This document shows positions 20,548 through 34,787 of a stretch of 64,000 nucleotides of DNA, piece by piece. The position numbers and the translations under genes are program-made. This DNA comes from Tomocerus qinae. Lineage: Eukaryota; Arthropoda; Collembola; Entomobryomorpha; Tomoceridae. The stretch covers positions 45,792,409 to 45,856,408 of the forward strand of contig CM034547.1 in assembly GCA_020055645.1 (NCBI GenBank), in the 5' to 3' direction. Below the pieces are notes generated by a model. It did not search any database and was not told the DNA's origin. It worked only from the letters and a program-made list of their open reading frames with translations. The stretch's first letter is position 1. Every line of letters starts with the position of its first letter.

Positions 20548-23500
20548 ATGGATTTTATAGCAAAGAAACCCGTTTCTAATCCCCGGAAAGGAGCAAATCC
20601 AATTTCTATTCTATTTTTCTTATGGATCTTTCCATTGTTTCGGAAGGGTTACAAGAAAAATTTAGACATAGATGACGTTTACGACGTTTTACCGGAAGAC
20701 AGTTCACAAAGGGTCAGCAGTCGAATTGAAGAGTAAGTAAAACTAATACTTACTACTCATCAATTTTCTTTATATACTATTTGTACAATAACTTAATATG
20801 CTATGAATATGCTCAAACAGAATTTGGGACAATGAATTGATAAAAGCTAAGGAGAAAGGAAGAAAGCCTAAATTTAGTAATGCGGTTATAAAATTTTTAT
20901 GGGCACCTTTTGCCGCATTAACTTTACTCTACTGCTTTGACAATTGGGTAGTTCTGTAAGATTCGTTTTGGTATTTAATTCTCCAACAAAAGTAATAATA
21001 TGAATTTAACCGAGTAAAATCAATTGCATGACTCTATTTCAGAACGGCTCAGCCATTATTTCTTCGTTATCTCATTCGGGCTTTTGAAAAGGATCACCCA
21101 ATGAGTGAAAAATGTTGGCTAGCAGCCGGTGTAGTTGTAACAACATTTCTTCATGCAATCATACTACATCCCGCTGTTTTTGCAATTTTTCACATAGGAA
21201 TGCAATGTCGAGTTGGAATTTCAACTCTCGTCTATAAAAAGGTTGAATTAAAGAGTGGTGATTATATATGTTTAGTTCAAACTTACTTATGGACAATGAA
21301 AATGATAATTATCAGGCTCTCCGTCTCAGTAAATCAGCTCAAGGAGAAACGACAGTGGGACAAATAGTCAACATTTTATCAAATGATATCAATCGTTTTG
21401 ATACTAATCTCAATTTCGTCCCCTGGATGATTTCAGGCCCAGGATTGGTCATAATTTTTACATATTTACTTTGGGACGATTTTGAATACTCCACATTGGT
21501 GGGATTTGGTTTTATCGTGCTTCTCATTCCATGTCAATGTAAGAAAACTATTGCAAAATAATCTAGACATTTAAGCATTTTGGTCTTATGATATGAAGTT
21601 CATGATTTGATGATACCTTAGATTACATTGGAAAGTATTCGGCAATCTACCGATTTCGAATTGCTGAGAAAACTGACGAAAGAGGAAAAATCATGAATGA
21701 GATTATCATTGCTATGCGTGTCATCAAAATGTATGCTTGGGAAAAACCATTCTCTGCAGTTGTCGACTTAATCCGGAAGTAAATTCTTAATTTTTAGACT
21801 TTAATCCAAATCAAATGGTACCTATTCACATTAAGTAGATTTATTAAATTTAACACAAATACAATTGTGCAGATTGGAAGTTAAAGAAATCAGAAAAAGA
21901 GGAATTCTTAGAGGTTTCCAAATGTCATTGTTTGCTGTGGCTACTAAATGGGTCCCTTACTTAATTTTCTTAACTTATCTTCTTCTGGGGAATGATCTCA
22001 CGGCAGAAAAAGTATTTTTTGCCTTAGCTTGCTTTAATACTCTGATTCAAGTCATGCTACACTTTGTACCTGTATCTTTTGCAAATCTTGGAGAGCTAAT
22101 GGTGGCTATACGGCGAATTGAAGTTGGTATTTCTTTAAATAAGCTAAATCTTGCATTATGTCTAGACCTAGATACCTAACTATTGGGGAATTGGTATATA
22201 CTGCCTATTCCATTGTACATGCATTGACATTGAAAATATTGTTTAACTAATACTGTAATTTTAGACTTTCTTACTATTGGATGAGCAAAAGTTGCAAAGC
22301 AGTAACAGTCTGAACGAGGTAAATGTCCCTGTGAAAGTACACATAGAAAATGGAATGGCAAGGTAAAAACATTTAGTTTATCCCATAATCATTTTCAAAA
22401 AATTTTTTTTAACCAATTCCTGATTCTGACATTAAAGTTGGACCGGAGAGAAACCTACATTGAACAATTTAAATCTTCACGTTGAAGGAAATAGACTTCT
22501 TATGGTCGTTGGACCAGTTGGATCGGGAAAGGTATTCTCTCAATACGATTTTAAGATTAATAAACATTAGAACGAGCTATTGTACGACTGTTACTCTCTG
22601 TTCGAAAGTTGTCGTGTTACCCGACGAACGACGAAATAAAAATTGCCACAGATAGAAGTTTTAATTTAAGCTATCTATTTCTATGATATGATACAGACGT
22701 CGTTCCTGCATGCATTGATATCAGAATTGTCAATCACATCAGGAAAATTGTATGTCAACGGAAAAACTTCCTATGCATCTCAAGAGCCATGGATATTTGC
22801 TGGAAACCTTCGTCAGAATATAATGTTTGGCTTGCCATACAAAGAAGATCGATATCAAGAAATAATACAAATGTGTGCGTTAGCCGATGACTTAAAACAG
22901 TTACCCCACGGAGATATGACGATTGTGGGAGAGCGTGGAGTGGCCTTAAGTGGTGGACAAAAGGCCCGTGTCAATTTAGCCAGGGCTTTGTACAGACGGG
23001 CAGATATTTATCTTATGGATGATCCTCTAAGCGCTGTGGACTCCCGTGTGAGTAGACATTTGTTTGAAAATTGCATCAGAAAAGGACTAGAAGGAAGTTT
23101 ACGGGTACTCGTCACTCACCAACTTCAGTATTTAAACCAGGCTGACCACATTTTGGTTTTTAATGAAGTAAGAAGATTTTTGTGTGAAAGCTTGTCTTAA
23201 AATTAAAATGTTAAAATGAATGCTCATTTTGTTCAAATTCAGGAATTTGTGTCATTGGTTGTCATTTAGGGAAAAATACTTGCCCAAGGAACTTATCAGG
23301 AACTTGTTGATGCAGGCATAGACTTTGTCAGTTTGTTGGCCAGTGAAACGGAAGATGAAACCACCAAAAACAGAAAAGCAAGCATAGTGAAACCAGAAGA
23401 GGTAAGTTCAACAGATACATGGAAAGTTCGACACTTTCACAGCAACATGCAACAATTTATTTTTCAGGTGAAGGAAGAAAAGGAAAAAGATGAACCTGTT

Positions 23501-26500
23501 AGTGATGTGGAGAAAATGTCAGTCGGTTCGGTAACATTCGCAACATACTGGGAATTCTTCCGAGCAGGTGGATCTCTCTTCTCTACTATGATTCTGTTCA
23601 TGGGGTTCATTGTGTCGCAAATCGTTAGTAGCGGTAATGACTACTGGCTTTCGTTTTGGTAAGTTTTCCAATCCTTAATGATGTCTATTCATAAAAGTCG
23701 ATTTTTTCTGACTGCCATAATCATATATATGCCATACTTGAGTGAAAAGTATGAATCCATTCCAGGACGAATGCAGAAGCTAAACGAATAAGGAATGACT
23801 CCGATTGCAAAGATTATGGAGAAAATGGCTGTGAAGATGATTATTTAGGACGAGATGTTTATTTGTACACGTATAGTGCGATAGCTGTTGGAGTTTTCAT
23901 CTTCACCAATGCCAAATCCCTGTACTTTTTTGCTTATTGCACCAAGATTAGCATCAATATTCACAACAGAATGTTTGTGAGTCTTGTACGAGCTCCTACA
24001 AAATTTTTTGATGACAACCCATCAGGTACACTCCAATATGCAGCCGACATTAGAATAGGAACACGAAAATGGAATGGAATAACATGGACTGTTTTATCGC
24101 TTTGGGTAAACTAATATGATTCATAATGTCTTTGAAATCTAGGTCGAGTGATGAATCGGTTTACTAAGGATGTTGGAGCCATGGATGAATCACTACCCCC
24201 AACTTTATATGACACTCTTACTATTTTTCTGCAAGCGATTGGAGTAATTGTGGTTGTTATCCTATCCAACTACTACATGAGCATTCCTACACTATTCCTG
24301 TTCCTAGCTTTGGGAGTCATCCGCCAGTTTTTTGTTAAAACGGCCAGAGATTTGAAGCGAATTGAATCTATAAGTAATGCATGCATATAATGTAATGAAC
24401 AGCATTTTGGAATATTTTCAGTCGCAATATGTTTTTATTCTTTTAATATTTCAGCTAGAAGTCCGTTATTTACTCAAGTGGCAGCTACTATGCAAGGAAT
24501 CACAACGATTAGAGCATCTCAGTCCCAAAACATTTTAATCAGTCAATTTCATGGTCACCAGGTAAAACTTAATTTTGTAAGAATGTCACTTAGCTATCTG
24601 TACATACATATACAGTAAGTAGTTGTGCATAGCACCCTTTTGTAAATGCTGTGTCAAAACAGGTATATTTTATATCTATTGTTATTATAGGATCTACATT
24701 CTGCAACATGGTATCTCTTCCTTTCCGCTAATCGATGGTTTGGAGTTTGGTTGGAAATGATCTCTGTAATCTTCCTAGCGATTGTGACTTTCAGTTTTCT
24801 TTTAGTCTCCAGCTGTAAGTGTAACGCATTAAACTTGTAGAAAGCAATTTAATCAATCGGAATTGTTAAATATATTCTAAGAATGAATTGGTATTATCTT
24901 TTTCTAGCAAATATGGGCGGCAATGTCGGTTTGGCAATTTCTTCCGTGCTTACGCTAACCGGGTACTATATGCAAATTTTTTCACTATCATAAATTGTTT
25001 TCTCGAAAGGTATTTTAAGTTGAAAATTGAAATGGTTTCGTTTTTAGAACATTTCAGTGGGGCATGAGGCAATCTTCTGAGACAGAAAATTTTATGACAT
25101 CAGTTGAACGGGCATTAGAATACTCGAAATTAAAACCAGAAGCCCCACTAGAGTCCAAAAATGGTAAAGACTCACAGGCTATACGAGAACACTTTCTGAG
25201 TTCAATGTAATTGTAACACAATTAAGATGCAATATTTTTTGCTCAATTTTATTGGGTTTTTAGATAATAAACCTCCAAGGGATTGGCCGAAGGGAGGAGA
25301 AATTGAATTTAAAGAAGTTTCTTTAGCATATGATACAAAGATGGTATTAAAGAAGTTATCGTTTTCTATCAATTCTCACGAGAAAATCGGGATCGTCGGA
25401 AGAACAGGTGCAGGGAAGAGTTCGATTATAGCAGCTCTCTTCCGAATGACCGAACCAATCGGAGATATTTACATTGATGGAGTAAAAATCAACGACATAG
25501 GACTTCACGATCTACGGAAAAACATTTCCATTATACCCCAAGACCCCGTCCTTTTCTCTGGAACGATGCGATACAATTTAGACCCTTTCGCACAGTTTTC
25601 CGATAATGAACTGTGGAGTGTTATCAAAGAGGTGGAACTTTCAAATGGTGTACCATCGTTGGATTTCAAAGTATCTGATGGTGGGTCGAATTTTAGTGTT
25701 GGGGAGAGGCAGCTGGTTTGCCTTGCTCGAGCAATTTTAAGAAACAACAAAATAATTGTGATGGACGAAGCTACAGCTAATGTTGACCCTCGGTAATTAA
25801 TCACTCGAAAATAAATTGATAAGTCCAGATGATGACATAATGATTAATCTCATGAATTTTTGCCAGAACGGACTCTTTCATACAGCAAACTATTCGCACT
25901 AAATTCGCCGATTGCTCAATAATCACTATTGCCCATAGACTGCACAGTGTGATAGACAGTGATCGAATTTTAGTATTGGATAACGGAAACCTAGAAGTAA
26001 GTAATTCAAAATTTCATATTTAAATCAAAGATAGTAGAAGTGGGTATTTTAAATTATATTGAATTTTTTTGTTCGATTTTCGTTACGAGTCGGTTTCACA
26101 GATAGAAAGTTAATATTATACCTAGAGAAATTGTTCATTTTAATAAATCTTTATACTATTACATTTTCAGGAGTACGATCATCCACATTTATTACTCCAA
26201 AATGTTAATGGAATACTATCCTCAATGGTGAATCATACTGGTAAATCTAGTGCTGATGCACTTCGGCAAACTGCTTTAGAGGTAGGTTGCAAATAATATA
26301 ATTTATATTAGGTATGCCTTGTATTACTCTGAAAGATAAAATCTGTCTGAACAGATTCTTCAAATAGGTCCTAATTCTGGTGTCTGTTTACATTATAATT
26401 CGGCATTTACTTTTAGAAATGCTTAGTTTTTAAATTCATTTATCGGATGACCTAATTAAACTTTCTTACTACAAGCACATTCTATGTACTTTACAGGCAT

Positions 26501-26520
26501 TTTCAAGGAGAGGAAAATGA
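20548..26520 (+). CDS. ABCC4-type ABC transporter, copy D (complete)
   Basis: Complete exporter of 1273 aa. Exons: 20548-20732, 20821-20955, 21043-21241, 21316-21538, 21622-21778, 21873-22122, 22265-22362, 22438-22531, 22697-23167, 23270-23401, 23468-23658, 23766-24025, 24143-24373, 24455-24561, 24691-24814, 24908-24962, 25048-25163, 25264-25792, 25867-25996, 26171-26281, 26497-26520. TMD1 is followed by NBD1: Walker A GPVGSGKT about aa 440-448, ASQEPW, LSGGQ about 531-535, and [11 protein letters not shown] with Asp in the catalytic position, as usual for ABCC NBD1. TMD2 precedes NBD2: GRTGAGKS about 1055-1062, [30 protein letters not shown]. All key ATPase residues are intact. Exon 25264-25792 fuses what are four exons in copy A and three in B. 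The tail after the last helix is very short (AFSRRGK). Plasma-membrane export of organic anions is the family role; the substrate cannot be read from sequence. Confidence 0.96.
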
Positions 26521-27637
26521 TAACCAAATTAAGACGGTAAACCATGAAAGGAGGGAAGACGGGTAGTATTAGCACCTACTTGCTTACAATAATAACGTTT
26601 TGTATCCTTCTTAAGTAATAAATAAATTGACACGAGTTTTGTCTGATGTTGCAAAAATAAAACTTGTCACGAAAACCCTTTTATTGGAAATTACGACCCC
26701 GACCAAACCCCGGTCAATCTACATTAAAAATTCTATTTCAAAACCCCGTTCTCAAGAGAAAGCTGAGACCAATCATGGCAATTGACAATTACAGAAAAGT
26801 TGAAAGTTACTCTTTCGTTATTTCTAGACTTTTCCTGTATATTTGTGCTATCTGTTTCTATTTAAACCAATATTTACATATGAATGCATCGTCCACAATA
26901 ACATTCCTCTGTATTCCATCTTTAATAAGTACAATATGTAAGAGCTGGTAGCATGCTGATACTAAAATATGATAAAGCGGTTCAACTTTTCAGTCTTATA
27001 TGTTTAGGCGGGATCAAAAGTTAACATTTGGCAGGATTTCAGACGGTAGGATTATTTAGTCAGTGTGTAAGTATTTAAATTGAGCACATGAAACACTGTA
27101 TTCTAAAATCCATTCTGGAATTTATTTTATCTGTCAACTTGGGCAGAAACAACTATCAATCAGATTTATAAGCGATTTGTGATTGTGAGTGTTCATTTAA
27201 TGCATGCGGTACGTTTTACAGATTGACAGAATTATTCCTAGGCTTAAAAGGCATAGGCAAGCTCATTCGACATCTCAACAAATATGAAATATTTTTATTT
27301 GAAACAACAATTAGCTCATTAAAAGGTTTGTCGATTGGAGAAACAGAAAAAAGGTGGTTCTAGTAAAAGAAACCTCATACATACATAATATCTTATGCGA
27401 AGTTAGTCAAGCAAGTTTTCTGAATCTAAACGCTTTTTCACTCTAAGTGACACACTATTATTTTTATAGGACTGGATATCAGGGCCCATTATTGTATTTG
27501 TAACAAAAGCGAAACGATACAGTTTGCATCTACAGATGTCTATAGATATAGTTGACAATCGTTCTCATCTCATGCTGTGAGTGTCTGTCACCCTAAGAAT
27601 ATGTAGTCATTAGCTCATCACTATCAACCACAACATT
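26521..27637 (+). promoter_or_regulatory. Intergenic and upstream block of copy E
   Basis: From about 26945 it is alignable with the upstream blocks of D and F (shared words ATGATAAAG, AAAAGTTAAC, GAGCACATGAAAC, CAGAATTATTCC). The GATA core is interrupted here: CAGATTTATAAGCGA at 27161-27175 in place of AGATAAGCGA. The frame 26664-26951 has no supporting feature. Confidence 0.55.
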
Positions 27638-30600
27638 ATGGATTTCATAACTAAGAAATCCATTTCTAACCCCCGAAAAAGAGCCAATCCAATTTCTATA
27701 ATATTTTTCTTATGGATCTTTCCATTATTTCGGAAGGGATACAATAAAAACTTAGATATAGACGATATTTACGATGTTTTACCGGAAGACAGTTCACAAA
27801 AGGTCAGCAATCGATTTGAAGAGTAAGTTGAATTGACAATTTGAGTCTGCTTGTATTATACTACTCACAATAGATTTACTTTATCATGACATAATATGCT
27901 ATTAATAAATCACAGAATTTGGGACAATGAATTGAAAAAAGCTAAGGAGAAAGGAAGAAAACCGAATTTTAGAAATGCAGTTATAAAATTTTTATTGGGA
28001 CATTTTGCTGTAATAACTGTAGTTTACTGCTTTGACAATTGGGTAGTCCTGTAAGATTCATTTTATTATTCATTTCCCCGAGAGTAAAAAGAAAGGAAAA
28101 TAAAATCGTTGGCAAATAAATTCCTTTGTTTTACAGAACGGCCCAGCCGATATTTCTTCGTTATCTCATCAGAGCTTTTGAGAACGATTACCCATTGAAT
28201 GAAAAATGTATGTTGGCAGCAGGTGTAGTTGTAACAACATTTCTTCATGCAATCTTACTACATCCTGCATTTTTTGAAATTTTTCACATAGGAATGCAAT
28301 GTCGAGTTGGAATTTCAACTCTCGTCTACAAAAAGGTTGAATTAAAGAGCTACGACGTTTATGTTCAATTCAAGCTAACTTATGGAAATATTGAATAATT
28401 ATCAGGCTCTCCGTCTCAGTAAATCAGCTCAAGGAGAAACGACAGTGGGACAAATAGTCAACATTTTATCAAATGATATCAACCGTTTTGATACCAATCT
28501 CAATTTCGTTCCCTGGATGATTTCAGGCCCAGGATTGGTCATAATTTTTACATATTTACTTTGGGACGATTTTGAATACTCAACATTAGTGGGATTTGGT
28601 TTTATCGTGCTCCTCATTCCATGTCAATGTAAGAAAACTGTTCCGAAAAAAGGTTCTACGTAAATTGGACTTGGTAAACTGAAATTTTGGGGAAAAGTAA
28701 ACTGGTCTTACACTAAAAGGAAACTGATACCCCAAAAACTGTAAATAATTCATTAGAGAATATTATATTTGGCATTGTTCTCATTCGTCACTATTCCTCC
28801 ATTGTTCTAATTAGCATTTTGATTTAAGACTCAATTAATTATCTAATCTGAATTGTTTTGAAATCTGAAGCGAACATTTTGTTCACATAAGTAATCCAGA
28901 ATCTGGATTATGTGAATAAAATGTTTGGTAAATGGTATCTGGATTGCAGATATCAGGTTACTATTAAATTTTGTATAAAATCAAGTCCATTACTAATACT
29001 TTGCTTTGCTATGCCATAAAAAGAATTTGCCATATAAGACCAAGTTTTCGGAAATATCAGTTTACTATTAAGGGAAGACCCTTTTACTTTTAAGAGAAAA
29101 CCAGTTTACTAGTTACTGGTATTCTCCAACAAATAGTCTACTATGTACTTTATTGTGAGAAATTATGGTAATCATATCATAGTATCATGTACTATTTAAT
29201 TTGTTCCAAACTTAGATTACATTGGAAAGTATTCAGCAATCTACCGGTATAATATTGCCGAGAAAACGGACGAAAGAGGAAAAATCATGAATGAGATTAT
29301 CATTGCTATACGTGTCATCAAAATGTATACTTGGGAGAAACCATTTTCTGCAGTTGTCGATTTAATTAGGAAGTAAATATTTTCATTTAAAGTAGCTAAA
29401 TTGACATCAAATAGTAGCTTAAAAGACCTTAGACATAAATCTATCAGGAAAAGTAATTATATAATCAATTACTCAGGTATTATGTTCATATAATTTTTGC
29501 AGATTGGAAGTTAAAGAAATCAGAAAAAGAGGACATCTAAGAGCTTTCCAAATGTCATTGTTTGCAGTAGCAACTAAATGGGTCCCTTACTTAATTTTCT
29601 TAACTTATCTTCTTCAGGGAAATAACCTAACAGCAGAAAAAGTATTTTTTGCCTTAGCTTGCTTTAACATGTTGATTGAGGTCATTCTACACTTTGTTCC
29701 TGTATCATTTGCAAACCTTGGGGAGCTAATGGTAGCCATAAGACGAATTGAGGTTTGTTTGTATTTTTATGCAATTCAGGTGGTTCATGCTTTCATACAA
29801 GACAAAATGTAATGCGCTACTGTAATTTTAGACTTTCCTACTATTGGAAGAAAAAAACTTGCAAAGTAGTGATAATCTCAAAGAGGTAAATATCCCTGTG
29901 CAAGTACACATAGAAAATGGAGTGGCAAGGTAATAAATTGACGTTTTAATGTCAAATAGTAGTAATCATTTAAATAAAGTTTTAAGCAATTTTGATGATT
30001 TAGCCTTTTATATTAAGCTGGACAGGAGAGAAGCTGACATTAGACAACTTAAATCTTTACGTTGAAGGAAATAAGCTTCTTATGGTTGTTGGCCCAGTTG
30101 GATCTGGAAAGGTATTTTTCAGGACCAATAAATAAACATTATTTTAGACTGTTTTACTTTGACGCACTTTCATACAATTATAAAATAAATAATATACATT
30201 TCAATGATATGATACAGACATCATTGTTAAATGCAATGATATCAGAACTATCCATTACATCAGGGAGATTGTATATTAATGGGAAGATTTCCTATGCATC
30301 TCAAGAGCCGTGGATATTCTCTGGAAATCTTCGTCAGAATATAATTTTTGGCTTGGAATACGAAGACGGTCGATATCAAGAAATAATACAAATGTGTGCG
30401 TTAGTCGATGACTTAAAACAGTTACCCCATGGAGATATGACAATTGTGGGAGAGCGAGGAGTGGCCTTAAGTGGTGGACAAAAGGCCCGAGTCAATTTAG
30501 CCAGGGCTTTGTACAGACGGGCAGATATTTATCTTATGGATGATCCTCTAAGCGCTGTGGACTCCCGTGTGAGTAGACATTTGTTTGAAAATTGCATCAG

Positions 30601-33600
30601 AAAGGGACTAGAAGGAAGTTTACGGGTACTCGTCACTCACCAACTCCAATACTTAAACCAGGCTGACCACATTTTGGTTTTTAATGAAGTAAGATTATTT
30701 TGAAAAATTATGATGCTAAAGCAAATGCTTATTTTGTTACAATTCACGAATTTGTGTCATTTGTTGTCATTTAGGGAAAAATACTTGCCCAAGGAACTTA
30801 TCTGGAACTTGTTGATGCGGGCATCGATTTTGTCAGTTTATTGGCTAGTGAAACTGAAAATGATACCACCAAAAACAGAAAAACAAGCTTGGTGAAACCA
30901 GAAGAGGTAAGCGGAAATAAAAGATACTTGAAACATCCTCATTATGTGTAATGATTTATTTACAGGGGAAGGAAGAAAAGGAAAAAGATGAACCTGTTAG
31001 TGATGTGGAGAAAATGTCAGTCGGTTCGGTAACATTCGCAACGTACTGGGAATTCTTCCGAGCAGGTGGATCTCTCCTCTCTACTATGATTCTGTTCTTG
31101 GGGTTCATTGTGTCGCAAATTATTAATAGCGGTAATGACTACTGGCTTTCATTTTGGTAAGTTTTCCAATCCTTAATGATGTCTATTCATACAAGTCGAC
31201 TTTTTTCTAACTAACAGCCATAATTGAATGAAAAGAATGAATCCATTCCAGGACGAATGCAGAAGCTAAACGAATAAGGAATGACTCCGATTGCAAAGAT
31301 TATGGAGAAAATGGCTGTGAAGATGATTATTTAGGACGAGATGTTTATTTGTACACGTATAGTGCGATAGCTATTGGAGTTTTCATCTTCACTAATGCGA
31401 AATCTCTGTACTTTTTTGCATATTGCACCAAGATTAGCATTAACATTCACAACAGAATGTTCGTGAGTCTTGTAAGAGCTCCTACACAATTTTTTGATGA
31501 CAACCCATCAGGTACACTCCAATTTGCAGCCGACATTAGAATAGGAACACGAAAATGGAATGGAATAACATGGACTGTTTTATCGCTATGGGATAACTAA
31601 TGATGCATAATTTCTTTGAAATCTAGGTCGAGTGATGAATCGATTTACTAAGGATGTTGGAGCCATGGATGAATCACTACCCCCAACTTTATATGACACT
31701 ACATATATTTTTCTGCAAGCGATTGGAGTAATTGTGGTTGTTATCATATCAAACTACTACATGAGTGTTCCTACTCTGTTCTTGTTCCTAGCTTTGGGAT
31801 TCATTCGTCAGTTTTTTGTGAAGACAGCCAGAGATTTGAAACGAATTGAATCTATTAGTAATGATTTATACTCTACAGGAATGCGCAAAAATAACTAGGA
31901 CTTATGCATTTTCGGTAATTATAGCTTTGTAACTTGGTTTCGGGGTAACATGAACCGTTGTGATGCGACCACTCACTTTCTTTGTTCAGTTTGTGACAAA
32001 AGAGTAACGTGAGACTGAATGAATCTTGTAATTCAAAAATTCTATTTTTCTATAACATGCATGTTAGTACAGTTAAATAATTTATTTCATTACATTTTGG
32101 CATTTGGCCTTAGGAATATTTTCAATAAATAAAATGCCACCCAAAAGTTTCCAAATGAGTCAAAATTTATGGATATAAATATTTAAGGACATGAAACTCA
32201 GCCACTGCTACCGATTAATTTCGGTCAAATTATTTTTCATACAGCAATTCTTCTAGATTATATCCACTTGTTTAAAACTCAAGCTATTGAATTTTTGAGA
32301 ACAAAGATTAAAACTTCTATGAAATTCCTTATTCGAATCCCACACATAACGCTTTTGGTTGACTTATGGTTAACATGACTTTGTCGTTTTAAAGAAAAAT
32401 ATCTCTCTCAACTAAACCTAATACCATTTTTGGAATTTATGTCAAAAACTGAACAAAGAAAGTGGACAGACATCCGAAGAAAGTCCTTGGATTGTATTAG
32501 TGTTTTCACTTACGTACCCTAAAGCATACCTTCATTATAGCACATGAAGGTATATGCGTTGGATTACATTAGTGAAAATGTAATTCCAATGTATTTTTGG
32601 ATAATGCATAAAGGTTCGGAGGCTGCATGTTCTAATTATTTTGCGCATACCTGTAAATATAATGTAATAAACAGCATATCTTGAATTTTGACTGACTGAT
32701 TTTTTCGCTACTTTTCAGCTAAAAGTCCACTGTTTACTCAAGTGGCAGCTACTATGCAAGGAATCACAACGATTAGAGCATCTCAGTCCCAAAACATTTT
32801 AATAAGTCAATTTCATGGTCACCAGGTAAAATGAGTGTATGAGTAGTAGTAATGCTGTCAATTATTTTGGTGCAGTGGCTAACGGCCAAGTTTAGATACC
32901 GTGTCATGTACAGTTATATTTAATTTGTTCTCAGGACCTACATTCTGCAACATGGTATCTCTTCCTTTCCGCTAACCGTTGGTTTGGAATTTGGTTGGAA
33001 TTGATCTCTGTATTGTTCCTGGCTATTGTGACTTTCAGTTTTCTCTTGATCCCTAACTGTAAGCATAGTATAAAGTTTGTTACTTGTACGCTGTATAAGT
33101 ACAACACTTGTGTTAAGCCTTTGTTCAAGACAAATGAATTGTTGAATACATACCAATAAGATTGAATTGAGTGATAATTTGTTTGCAGCAAATATGAGTG
33201 GGAATGTTGGTTTAGCAATTTCTTCCGTGCTGACACTAACTGGGTCAGATTTATTATTACTACTTAAATACTTTTTCAGGCATTTATAAATTAAAACTAT
33301 AATGTTTAATTTTTAGAACATTTCAATGGGGTATGAACCAATCTTCAGAAACAGAAAATTATATGACATCAGTTGAAAGAGCATTAGAATACTCAAAAAT
33401 AAAACCAGAATCACCACTAGAGTCAAAAAATGGTAAAGATTTCCTGGTTAAGAAAGCATTTCCTTTAGAGATTTTATAATAATAATAGTTTGCATTCCTA
33501 GATAAAAAACCTCCACAGGATTGGCCCAAGCGAGGAGAAATTGAATTTAAAGAAGTTTCTTTAGCATATGATACAAAGATGGTATTAAAGAAGTTATCGT

Positions 33601-34787
33601 TTTCTATCAATTCTCACGAGAAAATCGGGATAGTCGGAAGAACAGGTGCAGGGAAGAGTTCGATTATAGCAGCTCTCTTCCGAATGACCGAACCAATCGG
33701 AGATATTTACATTGATGGAGTGAAAATCAACGACATAGGACTTCACGATCTACGGAAAAACATTTCCATTATACCCCAAGACCCCGTCCTTTTCTCTGGA
33801 ACGATGCGCTACAATTTAGATCCCTTCGGACAATTTTCCGACAATGAACTGTGGAGTGTTATCAAAGAGGTGGAACTTTCAAATGGTGTACCATCGTTGG
33901 ATTTCAAAGTATCCGATGGTGGGTCGAATTTTAGTGTCGGGGAGAAGCAACTGGTTTGTCTTGCTAGAGCAATTTTAAGAAACAACAAAATCATTGTGAT
34001 GGATGAAGCTACAGCTAATGTTGACCCTAGGTAATCAGTCATTCATTAAATAATTAAAACCCATGACATAATGATTAATATCATGAATTGTTGCCAGAAC
34101 GGATTCTTTCACACAGCAAACTATTCGAACTAAATTCGCCGAATGCTCAATAATCACCATTGCTCATAGGCTACACAGTGTGATAGACTGTGATCGGATT
34201 TTAGTTCTGGATAATGGAAACCTGAAAGTAAGGTTTTTAAGTTCATGTTGTAGGGGTTTGTATATAAGAATTACCAGTACATAGTAAAATTTCAATTTTT
34301 ATATCCCTTTTGTTCAATGCAGGAGTACGATCATCCACATTTATTACTCCAAAATGCTAATGGTATATTATCATCAATGGTGAATCATAGTGGGAAATCT
34401 AGTGCTGCTACACTTCGGCAAGCTGCTTCAGAGGTAGGTTACTATACGACTATAATATATCCATGCTAAAAGAGCATATACAAAATATCCTTTTGCATAT
34501 ACAAGTTGTCACTATCCTCATATACGAAATAATTTATAAAAGTTATCCGGATACCCTCTGGGTATAAATGGGGATAGTGGGTTTAGATTTTAATTTTGGT
34601 ATCAGCCCTAATTACAAAGTACATTATCCGTACATGACAATTTGACGTTTTAGATGAGCACATTGCCAAATAATGCTAACTTATTTAATTCATGACCTCT
34701 GATTAAATGGCTTATTATTAAACTATCGTAATTATATGCACATTCTATTCATTTACTTTATAGGCCTATTCGAGGAGAAAAGAATAG
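27638..34787 (+). CDS. ABCC4-type ABC transporter, copy E (complete)
   Basis: Complete 1273-aa paralogue with exon lengths identical to D and F. Exons: 27638-27822, 27916-28050, 28137-28335, 28406-28628, 29216-29372, 29503-29752, 29832-29929, 30018-30111, 30218-30688, 30775-30906, 30966-31156, 31252-31511, 31627-31857, 32719-32825, 32935-33058, 33189-33243, 33317-33432, 33502-34030, 34098-34227, 34323-34433, 34764-34787. NBD1 has [29 protein letters not shown]2 has [14 protein letters not shown] (Lys where D and F have Arg), [10 protein letters not shown] and IAHRLH, so it looks functional. Two introns (28629-29215 and 31858-32718) are expanded by inserted repeats; the equivalents in D and F are below 90 bp. 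Long stretches of NBD1 and NBD2 are nearly identical to D at synonymous sites. The short C-terminus is AYSRRKE. Its upstream GATA-type motif is broken, so its expression may differ from D and F. Confidence 0.96.
28696..29110. mobile_element. MITE-like inverted-repeat insertion in copy E intron 4
   Basis: AGTAAACTGGTCTTACACTA begins at 28696. The reverse complement of 29051-29110 begins AGTAAACTGGTTTTCTCTTA, and both arms continue with related AAACTGATA words. The matching introns in D (83 bp) and F (86 bp) lack this DNA. No coding capacity. Exact ends and target duplication were not resolved. Confidence 0.5.
31876..32653. mobile_element. TA-flanked MITE in copy E intron 13
   Basis: Starts CAGGAATGCGCAAAAATAAC (31876) and ends so that its reverse complement reads CAGGTATGCGCAAAATAATT, giving terminal inverted repeats of about 25 bp. 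Both ends are flanked by TA (31874-31875 and 32654-32655), the target duplication used by Tc1/mariner elements. Flanking intron DNA resumes with ATATAATGTAAT.AACAGCAT, as in the uninterrupted intron of D (24374-24454). A second inner inverted repeat lies at about 31972-31996 and 32441-32465 (ACTTTCTTTGTTCAGTTTGT). Length 778 bp, non-coding. Confidence 0.8.
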
